Source: Deltaproteobacteria bacterium UBA6106 (GTDB taxonomy: Bacteria > Desulfobacterota > Syntrophorhabdia > Syntrophorhabdales > Syntrophorhabdaceae). From it: DNA of 64,000 nt. Each line of letters opens with the position of its first letter. Within the stretch, counting starts at the first letter, position 1. Location of the stretch: positions 69,162-133,161 of the forward strand of contig DIWM01000048.1 of NCBI GenBank assembly GCA_002428485.1, given 5' to 3'. A program made the translations under genes and the position numbers. The notes under the pieces were generated by a model. The model was not told the DNA's origin. It was given only the letters and a program-made list of their open reading frames with translations, and made no database searches. Shown here in pieces: positions 61,425-64,000 of this stretch.

Positions 61425-63689
61425 ATGAAAATCCTCGCAACATTTTTATTATCATTATGGATTCTTGCACTCTCAATGCCCGTTTTTGCCGCTGATGCCG
61501 ACAGGATCGCAAAGATCGACGTCACCGGGAACGAAAGGATCGACACCGCGTTTATCATGAACAGCATCAAAACAAAAGAGAGGGAGCCCTATAACCTTGA
61601 TAAGCTGCGGGAAGACATGAAAAATATCTATAAGACAGGGTTCTTCAGCGATGTGCAGATCAACGTCCAGGATACCGACGCGGGAAAAGCCGTAACATTC
61701 GTGGTCATTGAGAGACCGCCGATCAAGGCCATCTACCTCTCGGGGAATAAAAAGATCAAGACATCGGACATCACGGAAAAACTGAAGATCAAAACCAATA
61801 CGGTGTTGAACATAGAAAGAATCAAAGAAAGCATGGACGAGATCAAGAAGCTGTACTCCGGCAAAGGGTACTACGCGACCAGGGTAAATTACGATATAGA
61901 GTACGGCGAGGCATATGCAGATGTAACGGTCAATTTCACGATAGACGAACCGGCACAGGCTTATGTCAAGAAGATCTCTTTTACAGGCAACAAGACGTTC
62001 AAGGACAGCAAATTAAGAGATTTCATGAGGACCAGAGAAAAAGGCATCCTGTCATGGTTCACCGGCTCCGGCATCCTCGACGACGAGGCCATCGAGGACG
62101 ACAGGAAGAACCTTGAGGCGTTCTATCACGACAAAGGCTATCTCCGCGTCAAGGTCGGCATACCCGATATCAAGATCTCCCAGGACGGCAAGACCATAAG
62201 CATTTCCATACCCATCGAAGAAGGGAACGTTTATACGATAGGCACCGTCAATTTCGAGGGTGATCTGATATTTGATACAGCAGAGCTCCTCCGCAACCTC
62301 AAAAGCAGAACAGGCAGGACCTTCAGCTCTATGACCTATCAGGAAGACATCCTGAACCTCGTTGACCTCTACCAGGATAAGGGCTACGCGTTCTGTGATG
62401 TTACGCCGTTGACCCTCCTGGATGATGAGGCAAAGAAAGTAAACCTGACCTTCAATATCACAAAGGGGAAGGAGATATATTTCAACAGGATCAATATCCT
62501 GGGCAATACCAAGACAAGGGATAAGGTTATCCGCAGGGAGCTAAAATTCGCGGAAGGCGACCGGTTTTCGGCAACCAATATGAAGGCGAGCAAAAAGAAA
62601 TTAAAGAACACCACCTTCTTTAAAGAAACCGACATGAAGCTTGTCCGGACGGAGGAACCCGATAAGGTCAACGTAGACCTGTCTGTGGAGGAAAAACCTA
62701 CGGGTTCATTAAGCCTCGGCATAGGGTACAGCACATCGGACAATATCATATTGAGCGGCAACGTATCGCAGGAAAACTTTTTCGGGACCGGAAGGAAGAT
62801 ATACCTTGATGCCGCCCTCAGCAGTGTTACCCAGGAATACCGGCTTACCTTCATAGAGCCTTATATCTTCGACCTGAACCTCGGCGCGGGGTTCAGCATC
62901 TTCGACTTCACCAGGATACTGGATACATACGATTACGAGAAGAAGGGCGGCAGCATAGTGTTGACGAGGCCATTGACCGACGATATTAAGGTGGCCACAC
63001 GATACCGCTACGAGGTCACGGACGTTTACAATATTTCCAGTGAGGCAACCCAGGACATCTGGGACCAGAGAGGCACCAGCTCAACGAGCGCCGTCAGCCT
63101 CTCGCTCATGAAGAACACTATCGACGATATATTAAACCCATCGAAAGGGGTAAACTCGGACATTACCGTTGAAGCGGCCGGCGGCCCCTTCGGCGGTTCC
63201 AACTATTTTTACAAGGTTACAGGATTTTACGGCCAGTATATCCCCGCCGGGTTCTGGGACAGCTCGTTCTTTGTGCGGGGCACCGGGGGAATATTGAGGC
63301 CTTTCGGGGACAAAGAGCTGCCGCTGTATGAAAAATTCTACGTCGGCGGTCTGAATTCTGTCAGGGGATTCAGGTTTGGCGAAGCAGGCCCGAAAGATAT
63401 AAACGAACAGGTCCTGGGGGCAGAGAACCAGTTATATTTCAACCTGGAATGGATCTTCCCCATCTACAAGCCTGCAGGGCTAAAAGGGGTCCTCTTTTAT
63501 GATGCCGGCGCCGGGTTTGACGGTACAAATCTGAATGTGATAAAAGATAGCATGAGAACAACTGCCGGATTCGGAATCAGGTGGTTTTCACCGATGGGTC
63601 CTATCCGCCTTGAATTCGGATATAACCTCTTTCCCAAGTCAGGTGACAGGAGGAATGCATTTGACTTCACAATCGGAACACAATATTAA
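61425..63689 (+). CDS. bamA: Outer membrane protein assembly factor BamA
   Basis: BamA inserts beta-barrel proteins into the outer membrane. The 754-residue protein has a signal peptide (LLSLWILALSMPVFA, cleavage near residue 22), five POTRA repeats (about residues 25-410), and a C-terminal Omp85 barrel that ends in the aromatic signal FTIGTQY. The barrel motif VRGFRFGEAGP lies near residue 640. The next gene, 12 bases on, encodes an OmpH/Skp chaperone, the usual partner. It confirms that the host is diderm. Confidence 0.95.
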   Translation: MKILATFLLSLWILALSMPVFAADADRIAKIDVTGNERIDTAFIMNSIKTKEREPYNLDKLREDMKNIYKTGFFSDVQINVQDTDAGKAVTFVVIERPPIKAIYLSGNKKIKTSDITEKLKIKTNTVLNIERIKESMDEIKKLYSGKGYYATRVNYDIEYGEAYADVTVNFTIDEPAQAYVKKISFTGNKTFKDSKLRDFMRTREKGILSWFTGSGILDDEAIEDDRKNLEAFYHDKGYLRVKVGIPDIKISQDGKTISISIPIEEGNVYTIGTVNFEGDLIFDTAELLRNLKSRTGRTFSSMTYQEDILNLVDLYQDKGYAFCDVTPLTLLDDEAKKVNLTFNITKGKEIYFNRINILGNTKTRDKVIRRELKFAEGDRFSATNMKASKKKLKNTTFFKETDMKLVRTEEPDKVNVDLSVEEKPTGSLSLGIGYSTSDNIILSGNVSQENFFGTGRKIYLDAALSSVTQEYRLTFIEPYIFDLNLGAGFSIFDFTRILDTYDYEKKGGSIVLTRPLTDDIKVATRYRYEVTDVYNISSEATQDIWDQRGTSSTSAVSLSLMKNTIDDILNPSKGVNSDITVEAAGGPFGGSNYFYKVTGFYGQYIPAGFWDSSFFVRGTGGILRPFGDKELPLYEKFYVGGLNSVRGFRFGEAGPKDINEQVLGAENQLYFNLEWIFPIYKPAGLKGVLFYDAGAGFDGTNLNVIKDSMRTTAGFGIRWFSPMGPIRLEFGYNLFPKSGDRRNAFDFTIGTQY

Positions 63690-63701
63690 ACAGGAGGCAT
63701 C

Positions 63702-64000
63702 ATGAAAAAGATCGTATTTTTTCTTATCATCGCACTGTTTCTCTGCATACCGCTTGCAGCGAAGTGCCAGTCACTTAATATCGCATATGTTGACCTGCAA
63801 AGGGTCATGCTTGAATCAGAGAAAGGAAAGGATATCAGGAAAGCGCTTACAGGCGAGGCGGAACGGCTGAAGAAAAACCTCGATGGGAAACAGGGCGAAC
63901 TCCAGAAACTAAAGGACGCGCTGGAGAAGCAGGGCGCCACGATCACCCCTGAAGCGCGTGCAGACAAGGAAAAACAGTACCAGAGCAAGTTGAAGGATTA
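63702..64000 (+). CDS. ompH: OmpH/Skp-family periplasmic chaperone (3' end outside window)
   Basis: The first 99 codons are present; the gene runs off the window. A signal peptide (MKKIVFFLIIALFLCIPLA, cleavage near AKC) is followed by the typical OmpH start LNIAYVDLQRVMLESEKGK and a charged coiled-coil. AGGAGG precedes the ATG. Skp/OmpH escorts outer-membrane proteins to BamA, which lies directly upstream. Confidence 0.9.
   Translation, partial: MKKIVFFLIIALFLCIPLAAKCQSLNIAYVDLQRVMLESEKGKDIRKALTGEAERLKKNLDGKQGELQKLKDALEKQGATITPEARADKEKQYQSKLKD

Overview
The window comes from a diderm, strictly anaerobic-looking bacterium with a complete bacterial-type carbon monoxide dehydrogenase/acetyl-CoA synthase (Wood-Ljungdahl carbonyl branch) locus. 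BamA, OmpH/Skp, TonB-ExbBD and MurJ show an outer membrane. The CODH/ACS genes, a tungsten-type aldehyde:ferredoxin oxidoreductase, FeoAB, many cobalamin- or radical-SAM-linked functions, and the gene order B12-radical SAM protein - RNase G - ispE - spoVG - tRNA-Gln all fit a Desulfobacterota ('deltaproteobacterial') lineage of the Syntrophorhabdus type. That lineage call is inference; no rRNA is present to settle it.

Layout. 1-8 kb (minus strand): partial tRNA-Gln, spoVG, ispE, rng, a B12/radical-SAM protein, phosphomannomutase, a ROK sugar kinase and DUF72. 9-13.7 kb: LOG-family protein, trmI, tonB-exbD-exbB and two small plus-strand genes. 13.8-17.7 kb: proC-pcm-rpoS-like-murJ, tightly overlapped. 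17.7-26 kb: an acyl-CoA synthetase, a flavin-binding protein, cobO, an HD phosphohydrolase, ubiE and a very large GH13 enzyme. 26-30.5 kb: an iron-uptake operon (DtxR-FeoA fusion regulator, feoA, feoB, FeoB-associated Cys-rich protein) with DtxR-type operators, then an outer-membrane protein. 30.5-43 kb: the CODH/ACS operon, transcribed acsV-cooC-folD-(71-aa gene)-acsD-cooS-acsB-acsC-acsE-(70-aa Cys protein). It is faced by a divergent IclR regulator with a perfect consensus promoter. 43.9-47 kb: a glycosyltransferase, a structured inverted-repeat element and a GH57 glucanotransferase. 47-50.4 kb: tRNA-Asp, tRNA-Val and tig-clpP-clpX. 50.5-54.7 kb: cstA, a small protein and two ArsA-type ATPases. 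54.8-64 kb: aldehyde ferredoxin oxidoreductase, a PAP2 lipoprotein phosphatase, a purine/5'-deoxyadenosine salvage cluster, nth, bamA and the start of ompH.

How the genes work together. CooS reduces CO2 to CO. AcsC/AcsD (corrinoid iron-sulfur protein) and AcsE carry the methyl group from methyl-tetrahydrofolate, and AcsB joins CO, methyl and CoA. AcsV reactivates the corrinoid protein, CooC inserts nickel, and FolD supplies one step of the methyl branch. CobO feeds cobamide synthesis and the Feo system feeds iron.

The strongest unexplained signal is at the DNA level. Almost every longer intergenic gap is filled with a few families of short, degenerate, text-like repeats (variants of GAGCTATGAGCC, CGTAAGTCGTAAGG, GGTGAAAGGTGAAA, GTTGAACATTGAAC, GGTCTATCTGGTCTATTT, CCCTCTCCCGCGAGGGGAG and others). 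One of these families also lies in frame inside linkers of two unrelated proteins and at the end of a third gene. The second candidate system is the cstA - small protein - ArsA - ArsA cluster, whose two ATPases have complementary losses in their catalytic motifs.
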